64,000 nucleotides of DNA from Methylacidiphilum sp. Yel (GTDB lineage Bacteria > Verrucomicrobiota > Verrucomicrobiia > Methylacidiphilales > Methylacidiphilaceae), in contig NZ_LXQB01000023.1 of assembly GCF_004421185.1 (NCBI RefSeq), positions 21,569 to 85,568 of the forward strand. Direction: 5' to 3'. Below the pieces are notes generated by a model. That model was not told where the DNA came from, searched no databases, and saw nothing but the letters and a program-made list of their open reading frames with translations. Position numbers and translations under genes: made by a program. Below, piece by piece: positions 17,568 to 25,585 of this stretch; positions within the stretch are counted from its first letter, which is position 1, and every line of letters begins with the position of its first letter.

Positions 17568-17777
17568 TTAGCCTTCAATCTTTCGCGCTTCCAGGGTTAT
17601 AGGCAATTTTGTATCTGGAGGCATTTCAGGCAGAAGAAATTTCATCCCATTGGCAAGTGTAACAACGCCTCCAAACAACTCTTTTTTGTCAGAGCTGATG
17701 ATCGGTTCCTCCAAATCTTTTTTTGCGATATAAATCGTTATTTCACCAGCTTCCTTCTTTCTAAGCATGATTTTCAT
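17568..17777 (-). CDS. nifT: NifT/FixU family protein
   Basis: A 69-residue protein with the NifT signature: MKIMLRK, then IYIAKKDLEEPII, GGVVTLANGMKFLLPEMP and TKLPITLEARKI. NifT is conserved in nif clusters, normally just after nifK, but its role is unclear. Here it heads a separate operon downstream of a sigma-54 promoter at 17804-17819, away from nifHDK. Confidence 0.92.
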   Translation of the reverse strand: MKIMLRKKEAGEITIYIAKKDLEEPIISSDKKELFGGVVTLANGMKFLLPEMPPDTKLPITLEARKIEG

Positions 17778-17803
17778 CGATAGAAGATTTCTTAGTTTTT
17801 GAT

Positions 17804-17819
17804 AGCAAGGAAGATGCCA
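17804..17819 (-). promoter_or_regulatory. Sigma-54 (-24/-12) promoter for the nifT-fixX operon
   Basis: On the minus strand the site reads TGGCATCTTCCTTGCT, matching the RpoN consensus with GG and GC ten bases apart. The GC is 28 bases from the nifT ATG. A TGT-N10-ACA box lies about 110 bases upstream. Confidence 0.88.
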
Positions 17820-17929
17820 ACTTAAGCAAGAGGAAAAAACTTTTAAATCTCTCCATTAAGGAACAAACCCCTACATTCAACCACAACCTTAAGCTTGATA
17901 CAGTCTCTTTTAGCTAATGAAGTTGCGAT

Positions 17930-17945
17930 TGTCGAAAAACAAACA
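17930..17945. promoter_or_regulatory. Putative NifA upstream activator sequence (TGT-N10-ACA)
   Basis: TGT at 17930-17932 and ACA at 17943-17945 are separated by exactly ten bases, about 111 bases upstream of the nifT -24 element. This is the expected NifA box position. It overlaps an A+T-rich perfect inverted repeat (17934-17957), so chance cannot be excluded. Confidence 0.6.
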
Positions 17946-17957
17946 ATTTTGTTTTTC
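17934..17957. repeat. Perfect inverted repeat between carrier gene and nifT
   Basis: GAAAAACAAA and TTTGTTTTTC pair over ten bases around a CAAT loop, five bases after the stop of the carrier gene. It may act as a weak terminator; as RNA it is A+T-rich and not very stable. Confidence 0.5.
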
Positions 17958-17962
17958 TCAAC

Positions 17963-18292
17963 TCACTTAGCAACACTGAAACTTTCTCCACAACCACAAC
18001 TTCCCGTCGCCTTCGGATTATTAAAAACGAACCGTTCCTTAAAAGGATCCTTAATATAATCAAGCACAAGACCATCCAGCAGTTTGAAAGATTCCTTATC
18101 CACCACTAGTTTTCCCCCAGGAAAATCCCACACAGTATCCTCCGATTCAATCTGCCGAACATAATCCAATCGATAAGAAAAACCAGCACAGCCTGAACGC
18201 ACTACCGCCAGCCTTAAGGCAACAGAATCTTTTTTCCCCAACAACGCCTTCGCTAGCTTCTCCTGGGCGCTTTGGGTTATGGAAATAGCCAT
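17963..18292 (-). CDS. A-type Fe-S carrier, IscA/HesB family
   Basis: From the ATG at 18292 this is a 109-residue A-type carrier beginning MAISITQSAQEKLAKALLG, with cysteines in VRSGCAGFSYRLDY and in SCGCGESF. The ORF is open further upstream but the extra 48 codons overlap the neighbouring carrier gene in another frame and are probably not translated; GGGAGG eight bases before this ATG supports the shorter form. It is the second gene of a two-gene carrier unit with a sigma-54 promoter, so its likely clients are nitrogenase-related Fe-S proteins (inference). Confidence 0.88.
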   Translation of the reverse strand: MAISITQSAQEKLAKALLGKKDSVALRLAVVRSGCAGFSYRLDYVRQIESEDTVWDFPGGKLVVDKESFKLLDGLVLDYIKDPFKERFVFNNPKATGSCGCGESFSVAK

Positions 18293-18320
18293 GGCAATCG
18301 CCTCCCTTTTTTGTTTGATT

Positions 18321-18722
18321 TTATGGAGTACAATTTGCTGAAAACGAAGATCCGCAACTGCAGGTAGATCCCGCATTTGGATTATGGATGACAAAACGGG
18401 CACCCTCGAGATTTTCTTCATAATCGATCTGTGCACCTCTCAAGTACATATGACTCTGTGGATCGATCACAAGAGAAACTCCCCCCATTTCATAAAGGAT
18501 ATCCCCTTCTTCGATCTCTCGATCAAAGGCAAAATTATATTGGTAACCTGAGCAACCACCTCCAGTAATAAAAATTCTTAGCTTGAGTTCTTTGTCCCGC
18601 TCTTCCTCAATTAAGGATTTTATTTTTTGTAGGGCTGCTTCTGTTAGTTCAATACGCCGCCTTTGGTTTTCAGCTGCATTGTCCAAAAGGTCCTGGACAC
18701 TTTTTTCCGAAGTTCTTTTCAT
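18321..18722 (-). CDS. A-type Fe-S carrier, ErpA/HesB family
   Basis: From ATG 18722 the product is 133 residues, with [32 protein letters not shown] and the C-terminal [10 protein letters not shown]. Three cysteines are in the usual positions. A ribosome site (AAGGAG) lies about five bases before the ATG; an upstream extension of 32 codons from TTG/ATG-like starts overlaps the promoter region and is rejected. Divergent from nifA, with its own sigma-54 promoter at 18746-18761. Confidence 0.9.
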   Translation of the reverse strand: MKRTSEKSVQDLLDNAAENQRRRIELTEAALQKIKSLIEEERDKELKLRIFITGGGCSGYQYNFAFDREIEEGDILYEMGGVSLVIDPQSHMYLRGAQIDYEENLEGARFVIHNPNAGSTCSCGSSFSANCTP

Positions 18723-18745
18723 ATGTTCTCCTTTTTCTTTTTTTG

Positions 18746-18761
18746 AGCATGAATCATGCCA
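18746..18761 (-). promoter_or_regulatory. Sigma-54 promoter for the two A-type carrier genes
   Basis: The minus strand reads TGGCATGATTCATGCT, with GG and GC ten bases apart. The GC is about 25 bases from ATG 18722. No TGT-N10-ACA box was found between here and nifA. Confidence 0.8.
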
Positions 18762-18833
18762 AAAGTTCCTATGCGAATGGACTTGCGTTTCTAAAAATTG
18801 AGTACCTTGGTTGAGCAATTATGACAATTTATA

Positions 18834-18849
18834 TGGCACAGCCTTTGCT
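18834..18849 (+). promoter_or_regulatory. Sigma-54 promoter for nifA
   Basis: The plus strand reads TGGCACAGCCTTTGCT, a perfect match to the -24/-12 consensus. The GC is 39 bases from the nifA ATG. A sigma-54 promoter on nifA implies control by NifA itself or another enhancer-binding protein. Confidence 0.9.
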
Positions 18850-18887
18850 TTAAAAAAAAGAAAGCTCCCCAATCGAATTCAAGGATC

Positions 18888-20477
18888 ATGAAAAAAAATG
18901 GTGAATTGGTTACCATCTATGAAATCAGCAAAATACTGGCTTCTTCGCATTCTCAATTAGAAAAGTTATTAAGAGAATCTTTAAAAATTTTAAGTTTAAA
19001 TTTAAAATTGCTTAGAACGGTAATATTTATCAAAGAAGCTCAAAATCCTCAGATTTTAGCCTCTTATGGAATATTCGACCCCCTGGAGCATACTTCATTT
19101 TACCAATCCTTTATTGAACAGATCTTTAAAAATGGGTTTCCTGTTGTCATTCCAGATCTCTATGCAGAGCTTTACTCCAATGAGGAAATCAAGCCCAATG
19201 AGTGCGCAGAAAACCCTCTTTCTCTTTTTTGCATCCCAATCCGATCCGAAAGAGAATGTTTAGGCGTTTTGGTTTGTGACAGAAAAAGGGAATCAGCGCT
19301 TGATTCCCTTTCAGAAACTACTCAAATTCTTAGTTTAGCTGCTAATCTTTTTGGGCAAAAAATAAAACTCTGCATGGAGGGCTCCTTGTCCCAAGAGGCT
19401 CAAGAGAAGTTAGAAGCTAGTTCCTATCGTTTTAAACACGACGCATTTAAGACAAGAAATGCCAACGGAGTTATAGGCCAGAGCAAGCAGATGCAAGCCG
19501 TGCTAGATCTTGTCTATCATGTAGCTCCCTCTCGTTCTACTGTTTTACTTCGTGGAGAAAGCGGCACAGGAAAAGAGGTGATTGCCCGTACAATTCATTA
19601 TCTCAGTCCTAGAAAAGAGGGGCCTTTTATTAAAGTAAACTGTTCTGCTCTGCCAGAAACCCTCCTTGAATCAGAACTTTTCGGTCATGAAAAAGGAGCT
19701 TTTACCGGCGCCCTTTTCGAAAGAAAAGGTCGGTTCGAACTGGCCCATGGCGGCACCTTATTCCTGGACGAAATAGGGGATATATCACCGGCTGTTCAAG
19801 TGAAGCTGCTACGGGTCCTCCAAGAAAGAGAATTTGAAAGAGTGGGAGGGAACAAAACGATTCGAGTGGATGTTAGGGTCATCACGGCCACAAACAAAAA
19901 TCTTGAAGATGCTGTGCTTAAAGGAGAATTTCGAGCCGATCTTTATTTTCGGATAAACGTGGTTTCTATCTTTCTGCCGCCTTTACGAGAGCGAAAAGAA
20001 GATATCCCTCTGTTGGCCGAGCATATTTTGAACAAAATCGGGAAGGATTTGAATAGAAAATTAAAAATTACTCCTGAAGCCCTTAATCTTTTAATCAATT
20101 GTCATTGGCCAGGGAATGTAAGGGAATTAGAAAATTGTCTGGAAAGAGCCGCAACCAATTCAAAGAATAACTGGATTGAAGAACTGGACGTTGCCTGCCG
20201 TAGAAACCAATGTTCCTCTCCCATTTTATGGAAAAAAGATTTACATGTGGTCTCCACCCCCATCATCTCTTCTACCGAAGAGACTTTTCACAAAGAAGAA
20301 CCCCATAGATCTTCTTTTTACAGTCCATTGGTATCTGATGATCCTAAGGAAAAAATCATTCAAGCAATGGAAAAATGTGGTTGGGTACAAGCTAAAGCAG
20401 CACGTCTGCTAAACATTACCCCCAGACAGCTTGGTTATGCTCTGAAAAAATACGGAATAGCAATCAAAAAATTCTAA
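18888..20477 (+). CDS. nifA: NifA, sigma-54-dependent activator of nif genes
   Basis: The 529-residue protein has an N-terminal GAF domain (about 15-160), an AAA+ domain with P-loop GESGTGKE (223-230), the GAFTGA sigma-54 contact (270-275) and Walker B LFLDEIGD (291-298), and a C-terminal helix-turn-helix (about 485-529, [21 protein letters not shown]). Cysteines 405, 417, 437 and 442 give exactly C-X11-C-X19-C-X4-C, the motif of oxygen-sensitive rhizobial-type NifA. No nifL is seen. It activates the sigma-54 promoters listed here. A ribosome site (AAGGA) precedes ATG 18888. Confidence 0.95.
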   Translation: MKKNGELVTIYEISKILASSHSQLEKLLRESLKILSLNLKLLRTVIFIKEAQNPQILASYGIFDPLEHTSFYQSFIEQIFKNGFPVVIPDLYAELYSNEEIKPNECAENPLSLFCIPIRSERECLGVLVCDRKRESALDSLSETTQILSLAANLFGQKIKLCMEGSLSQEAQEKLEASSYRFKHDAFKTRNANGVIGQSKQMQAVLDLVYHVAPSRSTVLLRGESGTGKEVIARTIHYLSPRKEGPFIKVNCSALPETLLESELFGHEKGAFTGALFERKGRFELAHGGTLFLDEIGDISPAVQVKLLRVLQEREFERVGGNKTIRVDVRVITATNKNLEDAVLKGEFRADLYFRINVVSIFLPPLRERKEDIPLLAEHILNKIGKDLNRKLKITPEALNLLINCHWPGNVRELENCLERAATNSKNNWIEELDVACRRNQCSSPILWKKDLHVVSTPIISSTEETFHKEEPHRSSFYSPLVSDDPKEKIIQAMEKCGWVQAKAARLLNITPRQLGYALKKYGIAIKKF

Positions 20478-20650
20478 ATAAAGAAAGGTTCATTTGCCTA
20501 GAGATAAAAGAGCCTGCTATCATTACCATGATAATTATGCTCCCAAAAGATGTCTTCTTTCCTCATCTACAAGCAAATCAGCGCTTTAGAGTAGTTCTAG
20601 CATCAAAACTAACTGTATAGAAAGGGGGAAAAAAAGAACTAACTCTTTAC

Positions 20651-21508
20651 TCAGCGCTCTATCGGAGCGCCCACCTTGTTCCCCCATTCCGTCCAGGAAC
20701 CGTCATAATTTTTTACATTTTTATGACCCAATAAGTACTTCAATACAAACCAGGTATGGCTAGAACGCTCGCCTATGCGACAATATACGACTGTTTCTTT
20801 TTCAGGATCTAATCCAGCTTGTTTTTCATAAATGTCTCGCAGCTCAGCAATAGATTTAAATGTGCCGTCTTCTTTTACCGCCGTTTTCCAAGGAACACTT
20901 TTGGCCCCTGGAATGTGACCTCCACGTAACACCCCTTCTTGTGGATATTCAGGCATGTGAAGAAGCTCTCCAGAATATTCCCCTGGACTACGTACATCAA
21001 TCAGCGGACCCTTCGCCTTTAAAAAATCGAGCACGCCATTATAAAAGATCCGAATGTCTTCATCCATTCTTTTGGAGGGGACTGGATAATGAGTCCTTTC
21101 AAAAGAAGGTTTTTCTTTCGTTAGAGGAAGACCGAGTTTAATCCATTTGTCTCGGCCCCCATTAAGGATTTTCGATTTTTTATGATCAAACAATTCAAAG
21201 GCCCACAGCGCATAACAAGCCCACCAGTTAGATTTATCCCCATAAAATATACAGGTCGTATGAGGAGTTATGCCATTACGGGAACAAAGTTCAGCAAACT
21301 TTTCCGCAGAAATATAATCACGAATGATTGGGTCTTGTAAATCCTTGCGCCAATCGATATGTACGGCTCCAGGAATATGTCCCGTATCATAAAGCAACAC
21401 GTCTTCGTTGCTTTCAATAATCCGAATATCCGGAGCAAGAGAATTTAAATTTTGCGCAAGCCATTCTATTTCTACTATCTTCTCCTCAAACACATAACCA
21501 GTACTCAT
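20651..21508 (-). CDS. Thiosulfate/3-mercaptopyruvate sulfurtransferase (two rhodanese domains)
   Basis: A 285-residue tandem rhodanese. The N-terminal domain contains [14 protein letters not shown]; the C-terminal domain carries the active-site loop [15 protein letters not shown], with the catalytic Cys near residue 243. It moves sulfane sulfur from thiosulfate or mercaptopyruvate to an acceptor. It is last in the nifB operon, 34 bases after nifQ, so it may provide sulfur for nitrogenase cofactors or MoFe-S precursors (inference). Confidence 0.9.
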   Translation of the reverse strand: MSTGYVFEEKIVEIEWLAQNLNSLAPDIRIIESNEDVLLYDTGHIPGAVHIDWRKDLQDPIIRDYISAEKFAELCSRNGITPHTTCIFYGDKSNWWACYALWAFELFDHKKSKILNGGRDKWIKLGLPLTKEKPSFERTHYPVPSKRMDEDIRIFYNGVLDFLKAKGPLIDVRSPGEYSGELLHMPEYPQEGVLRGGHIPGAKSVPWKTAVKEDGTFKSIAELRDIYEKQAGLDPEKETVVYCRIGERSSHTWFVLKYLLGHKNVKNYDGSWTEWGNKVGAPIER

Positions 21509-21542
21509 AAGCTACCTCCATTCCATATTATTGGGTTGTTTC

Positions 21543-22112
21543 TCATTCTGGACCATAACAAAGCGGTCTATCCAAACAGTCTTTACAATTTGGAGCTTTA
21601 CATACAAAGATTCCTTCTTCTTCGCATAATTTTCTATAAAAATATTTCTTCCAGCGCATATCTTCTCTATTGGAGCTGAAAAGAGGAAGAAAAAAAGCTT
21701 CTAAGATTCTCCCAAGCTCTTTTCTACTCTCTAAGCCAAGATCCTGCCAAAGATGATTGTCTCCCAGAGAGGCCGTTGCAAGGAGGTGGGCTATCCACAA
21801 GGATACCTCCCCAAAATAATTGCGGTAACGAAGAAACAATTGAACAAGCATTTTGTGTTCTTCGTACAGCTCTAGATAAGTCCCTAAATTGCCATCCCTG
21901 GAACAAATCAGATTCATTTCAAAAAAAACTGCCATTTTTGATAGTTCTTCTTTTGGCAAACCAAGACCAGGAATAAATGGATCACTATTTGCAGAACCAA
22001 ATTTCCACAGGACATAATCAACGCTCTTCTTCAAGAGTCGCAGGAGATTGTAAGGAATATCACAGTCTTTCTTTTTTAAAGGTTGATTTTGTAGACATAT
22101 ATCCATCATCAT
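21543..22112 (-). CDS. nifQ: NifQ, molybdenum donor for FeMo-cofactor
   Basis: This 189-residue protein has the NifQ C-terminal signature MRWKKYFYRKLCEEEG followed by C-x4-C-x2-C-x5-C (CKAPNCKDCLDRPLC), which binds a Mo-Fe-S cluster delivered to NifEN/NifH. The N-terminal part is divergent as in other NifQ proteins. It lies between nifS and the rhodanese gene in the nifB operon. Confidence 0.92.
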   Translation of the reverse strand: MMMDICLQNQPLKKKDCDIPYNLLRLLKKSVDYVLWKFGSANSDPFIPGLGLPKEELSKMAVFFEMNLICSRDGNLGTYLELYEEHKMLVQLFLRYRNYFGEVSLWIAHLLATASLGDNHLWQDLGLESRKELGRILEAFFLPLFSSNREDMRWKKYFYRKLCEEEGIFVCKAPNCKDCLDRPLCYGPE

Positions 22113-22148
22113 AAGCTTCTTTCAAACATTGAGCATTTATTATGCCAT

Positions 22149-23345
22149 TTATAGGAGCATGGAAGGCTGTTCTTTTTTCACTTCACTGCCGTTACTGAAA
22201 GCTGCTACACTAAAAAAAGAGAAAAGGGCTTGAAGAAAAAATTCGATTTCTTCTTGAGTCGTTTCAATACCCAGAGAAATTCTTAAAGCCGAAGCGGCTT
22301 CTTTTCGATCAAATCCCATAGCTAAAAGCACATGCGAAGGTTCTTGGCTGCCGCTCATACAAGCTGAGCCTGTAGAAACAGCAATCCCCTTCTGGTCAAG
22401 ATAATTCAATAGCTCTTCAGAGTCGGTTCCTGAAAAAATGATGTTCGATGTATTCCAAATTCGACTATTGTTTTTTGCAACAATAACAATCCCAGGCAAT
22501 TCCTGTTCAATTGTTTGTTCCATCCAGTCACGTAATTTTTGGATCCTACCACTCTGTCTCATTATCTTTGATTCTGCAAGTTCACAGGCTTTCGCCATTC
22601 CCACAATCCCAGCAACATTTTCCGTTCCTCCTCTTTTATTTCTTTCCTGATGTCCAGGAATCAAAGGAGCAAGAGGAAGTCCCTTTCTTACATAAAGCAC
22701 TCCAATGCCCTTCGGCCCATAGCATTTATGGGCAGAAAATGAAAACAAATCTACTCCAAGCTCTGCTAGATGGATCTTTATTTTACCCACGACCTGAGCA
22801 CCATCCACATGAAAAAGTATCCCTTTGGCTTTGGCTATTCGGCTGATCTGTTCAATTGGAAAAAGCACCCCTGTTTCATTATTAGCCCACAGAAGGCTAA
22901 GAATCCCAACAGAGCTATCCAGCGATTTTTCCAGTTGTTCAAGATTAAGCGAGCCATCTCTTTCAACAGGCAGGATAGTAAACTGGACATTTTCTTTCTC
23001 TAAGAGCTTCATAAGACTGAAAACGGCCGGATGTTCCACAGCCGAAATTACAATTTTATTTTTTTGCGCCCCAGCCAACAAAGCACCTCTTAAAGCCAAT
23101 CCAATGCTTTCTGTACAACCGCTTGTAAAAATGATTTCTTCAGTCCTTGTTCCAAGAAACTGTGCAATTTTCTTTCGGCAATTAAACAGGGCCTCTTTAG
23201 CTTCCTGTCCTTCCCGATGACTGCTTGAAGGATTACCGAATTTTTCTTTTAGCCAGGGAAGCATCGCCTCATATACTTCCTCTAAAAGCGGTGTCGTGGC
23301 ATTGTAATCTAAATAGACCCTATCCCTCTTTATTAGCGTCTTCAT
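22149..23345 (-). CDS. nifS: NifS cysteine desulfurase
   Basis: At 398 residues this is a class I PLP-dependent cysteine desulfurase: RVYLDYNATTPL at the N-terminus, the PLP lysine in SFSAHKCYGPKG (near residue 205), and the catalytic Cys in STGSACMSGSQEPSH. It supplies sulfur for Fe-S clusters of nitrogenase. No nifU scaffold is present in the window, so its partner may be one of the A-type carriers or a scaffold elsewhere. Its start overlaps the 3' end of nifZ by 26 bases. Confidence 0.94.
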   Translation of the reverse strand: MKTLIKRDRVYLDYNATTPLLEEVYEAMLPWLKEKFGNPSSSHREGQEAKEALFNCRKKIAQFLGTRTEEIIFTSGCTESIGLALRGALLAGAQKNKIVISAVEHPAVFSLMKLLEKENVQFTILPVERDGSLNLEQLEKSLDSSVGILSLLWANNETGVLFPIEQISRIAKAKGILFHVDGAQVVGKIKIHLAELGVDLFSFSAHKCYGPKGIGVLYVRKGLPLAPLIPGHQERNKRGGTENVAGIVGMAKACELAESKIMRQSGRIQKLRDWMEQTIEQELPGIVIVAKNNSRIWNTSNIIFSGTDSEELLNYLDQKGIAVSTGSACMSGSQEPSHVLLAMGFDRKEAASALRISLGIETTQEEIEFFLQALFSFFSVAAFSNGSEVKKEQPSMLL

Positions 23346-23601
23346 CGACTCTTTCTAATTCTTCGGCTTTCATTCCGACCAGATAACCTCTTTCGATAAA
23401 ATCAACCCCATAAATATAGTATTTTTGTAGAAATGTCCCGATACAGCTGACAAAACCAATTTCGCCCTTTTTAACCAAAATTTCTCCTATCTCTTTTCCA
23501 GGAAATGTTCCATCATTGCGAATATTTTTTCTACTTCTAACCTTTTGGCCAAACTCAAATAGAGGCGGGCCATCAAGCTCATTGATGTCCTTCTCTTTCA
23601 T
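23320..23601 (-). CDS. nifZ: NifZ
   Basis: A 93-residue protein with the NifZ core PPLFEFGQKVRSRKNIRNDGTFPGKEIGE, then GFVSCIGTFLQKYYIYGVDF and GYLVGMKAEELE. NifZ helps form the second P-cluster of the MoFe protein. It overlaps the LRV gene upstream by 23 bases and nifS downstream by 26, so all three are probably translationally coupled. Confidence 0.93.
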   Translation of the reverse strand: MKEKDINELDGPPLFEFGQKVRSRKNIRNDGTFPGKEIGEILVKKGEIGFVSCIGTFLQKYYIYGVDFIERGYLVGMKAEELERVDEDANKEG

Positions 23602-24400
23602 CGTCTTTCTTTTTTTCCCATCCTTTTTTCAACTGATTGTTTTGTGTTTGTCCATAGAGCTCTTCCATTCGAAGCTTCGCAAATTCTCTCACAAAGGAAT
23701 CCTGGTCTTGACAAAAAATTTGTAAAGAACCAGGATGAATTCTCCGTACTACTTCAAATCTTACTTTCCAGCTAGGATCATTGATAAATCGGCTCAATTC
23801 ATTCGAGTCTAGTCTAGAGACAACCGTCAGCCTGACATCTTCGTTCAAATCATTGGCAAGGATGTTCAATCCCTCTTCCCCTATTCTCTTGGCAACTTCA
23901 ATCCGTACAGCAGCTTCAGGATCTGAAACCATAAAAATCAACCATTCGAGCGGAATTTTTCTAGCAACTATTTGTCTAACATAATAATCGGGATCAATCA
24001 GCATCGGGACAAGATCCAACCCCTCCAATAATCCAGCAGCCCTAATACGCACCTCCCGGCTCTTATCAAAACGCAATCGAAGAAGAAACTTTTTGGGAAC
24101 ATAGTAAGCAGCGCTCATTCTGACAGTATCGTCAGGATCCATCGACATCCGAATTTGATGATGACCATCGACATGCCTCAGAGCAATTGCCCGAATTTCA
24201 AAATAGGGATGCATCAAATAACTTCTAGCCAGGGTTGGATTTCTTTCGAAAAAGCGTTCAATTCTTTTCGCATACCTATCCTGAATACATGCTTCCCCCT
24301 TCTTACATTTGCCCCTAGATTTTAAATCCTTATGAGGGCATTGGGTGCAGTCAACTGGTCTCCCTTCCCAATCTAAACATTCGTTCGAAAGATCTTTCAC
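23579..24400 (-). CDS. Leucine-rich-variant (LRV) repeat protein with N-terminal Fe-S motif
   Basis: The 273-residue protein begins with a cysteine-rich segment (C-x8-C-x2-C, then Cys at about 32 and 38) typical of the 4Fe-4S domain of LRV proteins. It then has repeats of about 24 residues built around 'DPxxxVRxxxA', as in VRMSAAYYVP, VRIRAAGLLE, VRIEVAKRIG, VRLTVVSRLD, and ends in a charged tail. LRV proteins of this type were first described in a nif cluster of Azotobacter; their function is unclear. Its ATG overlaps the upstream gene by four bases. Confidence 0.88.
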   Translation of the reverse strand: MKDLSNECLDWEGRPVDCTQCPHKDLKSRGKCKKGEACIQDRYAKRIERFFERNPTLARSYLMHPYFEIRAIALRHVDGHHQIRMSMDPDDTVRMSAAYYVPKKFLLRLRFDKSREVRIRAAGLLEGLDLVPMLIDPDYYVRQIVARKIPLEWLIFMVSDPEAAVRIEVAKRIGEEGLNILANDLNEDVRLTVVSRLDSNELSRFINDPSWKVRFEVVRRIHPGSLQIFCQDQDSFVREFAKLRMEELYGQTQNNQLKKGWEKKKDDEREGHQ

Positions 24401-24912
24401 TGATTGTCCTCTCCTTTGAGGATAGTCGCTAGCCTCCTAGCACCTATTTGATTCGTTACATCAAGACTGGTTAATAGTTGGAGCATTTTTAAGGCTTCCT
24501 CTTTGTTGCCCACTCGTCCAAGCAGATAGGCCACAGCATGAAAAGCTCTTAAGTAGAGATCGACCAGAGGATTCTCAGCGCTTTTCAACATTTCGATCTG
24601 ATCTTCAGTTAATTCCATCCAGTTTTCATTTATCCTCAATTTTTTTGCTGTTTCCTCCATACACAATCTTCCCCAATATATAGACTGCAACAGATCACTC
24701 TGATAAAAGTAAAACCGATAGAAGCCGATCAGAACAGTAATATGCTTGCCAGCCTTCTCAAATGCCTTATACAAATGAAAGAGTACTTGTTCTTTGTTGG
24801 GATATGCCCCTGCAGCCTCTTTAAGCTCCCTAGCAGCCTCCTCCACCAGCTCTCCCCAATAATCTTCTGGAATGCCATAAGCATCCATAGCATTTGAGCA
24901 GCGGCTTGGCAT
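24397..24912 (-). CDS. Helical protein of the nifB operon, unknown function
   Basis: A 171-residue soluble, predicted all-helical protein with a possible tetratricopeptide-like pattern near its C-terminus (AFHAVAYLLGRVGNKEEALKMLQLL). The N-terminus YGIPEDYWGELVEEAARELKEA is acidic. No catalytic motif is visible. It is coupled by a 4-base overlap to the LRV gene, between the HesB-type carrier and LRV, so a nitrogenase maturation role is plausible. I do not recognise a named family. Confidence 0.75.
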   Translation of the reverse strand: MPSRCSNAMDAYGIPEDYWGELVEEAARELKEAAGAYPNKEQVLFHLYKAFEKAGKHITVLIGFYRFYFYQSDLLQSIYWGRLCMEETAKKLRINENWMELTEDQIEMLKSAENPLVDLYLRAFHAVAYLLGRVGNKEEALKMLQLLTSLDVTNQIGARRLATILKGEDNQ

Positions 24913-24988
24913 ACGATTTCCTCGCTTTTGGCCTATGCCTCTTTCCTTTGATATTTCTCATTCAGATAAAACTCAATCATATGGGGTC

Positions 24989-25330
24989 TTATCCATTGGA
25001 ATGATCTGGAGGTAAAGAGGAACAGCCACAGCTGTTATTATTTTTCCTTCCTGATAGCACAATTAGTCTTGTCTCGGTGGGAGTCTCAATAAAATGGACA
25101 ATGGCTTCTTCAAAGAAAGGAAGGCATTCTTTTGGAATAAACAGTCTAACGCCATCCTCCCATGTGGTATCCGATTGCAGTGGCTCCTCGACAATGCTAA
25201 AGTCCGTAGCAAATCCTGAGCAGCCACCTTCTCCAACAATCAATCGCATGCCCGAGCTTTTTGTTCCTCCACACATCCGGATCATCCGACTAATAAATTG
25301 TTTTGCCTTGGGTGTAATCGATATTTTCAT
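24989..25330 (-). CDS. HesB/IscA-type carrier of the nifB operon
   Basis: The 113-residue protein starts MKISITPKAKQFISRMI and holds cysteines in GEGGCSGFATDFSI and in NNSCGCSS. It matches the HesB/IscA-nif subtype found next to nifB and ferredoxin in many diazotrophs. The likely role is passing Fe-S units to nitrogenase maturation proteins. Its start is two bases after the ferredoxin stop. Confidence 0.9.
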   Translation of the reverse strand: MKISITPKAKQFISRMIRMCGGTKSSGMRLIVGEGGCSGFATDFSIVEEPLQSDTTWEDGVRLFIPKECLPFFEEAIVHFIETPTETRLIVLSGRKNNNSCGCSSLPPDHSNG

Positions 25331-25332
25331 GG

Positions 25333-25557
25333 CTATTTTTTGGCTTTGTATCGTGGACGGCTTTTATCAATCACACAGGTATTGTCTACTGGACAGACAG
25401 AGACGCATTGCGGTTCATCAAAAAAACCTATACATTCTGTGCATTTTTCTGGATCTATGGCAAAAATGCCTTCTTTTTCATAGATGGCGCCATTTGGGCA
25501 CTCCGGTTCACAAGCAGAACATCCTGTACATTGGGATGCAACGATCTTATATGCCAT
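25333..25557 (-). CDS. 2[4Fe-4S] ferredoxin, nif-associated
   Basis: A 74-residue ferredoxin with two cluster motifs: C-x2-C-x2-C-x3-C ([12 protein letters not shown]) and a second C-x2-C-x8-C-x3-C ([18 protein letters not shown]), the longer spacing of FdxN-type nif ferredoxins. It could donate electrons to nitrogenase or to NifB's radical chemistry. It follows nifB with a gap of 28 bases. Confidence 0.92.
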   Translation of the reverse strand: MAYKIVASQCTGCSACEPECPNGAIYEKEGIFAIDPEKCTECIGFFDEPQCVSVCPVDNTCVIDKSRPRYKAKK

Positions 25558-25585
25558 ACTTTATTCTCCTTTTTGTTCATTAGTT

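Noticed and set aside
18293..18436. Upstream extension of the carrier gene at 17963-18292.
   Set aside because: It overlaps the preceding carrier gene in another frame; the internal ATG has GGGAGG before it and gives a normal A-type carrier length.
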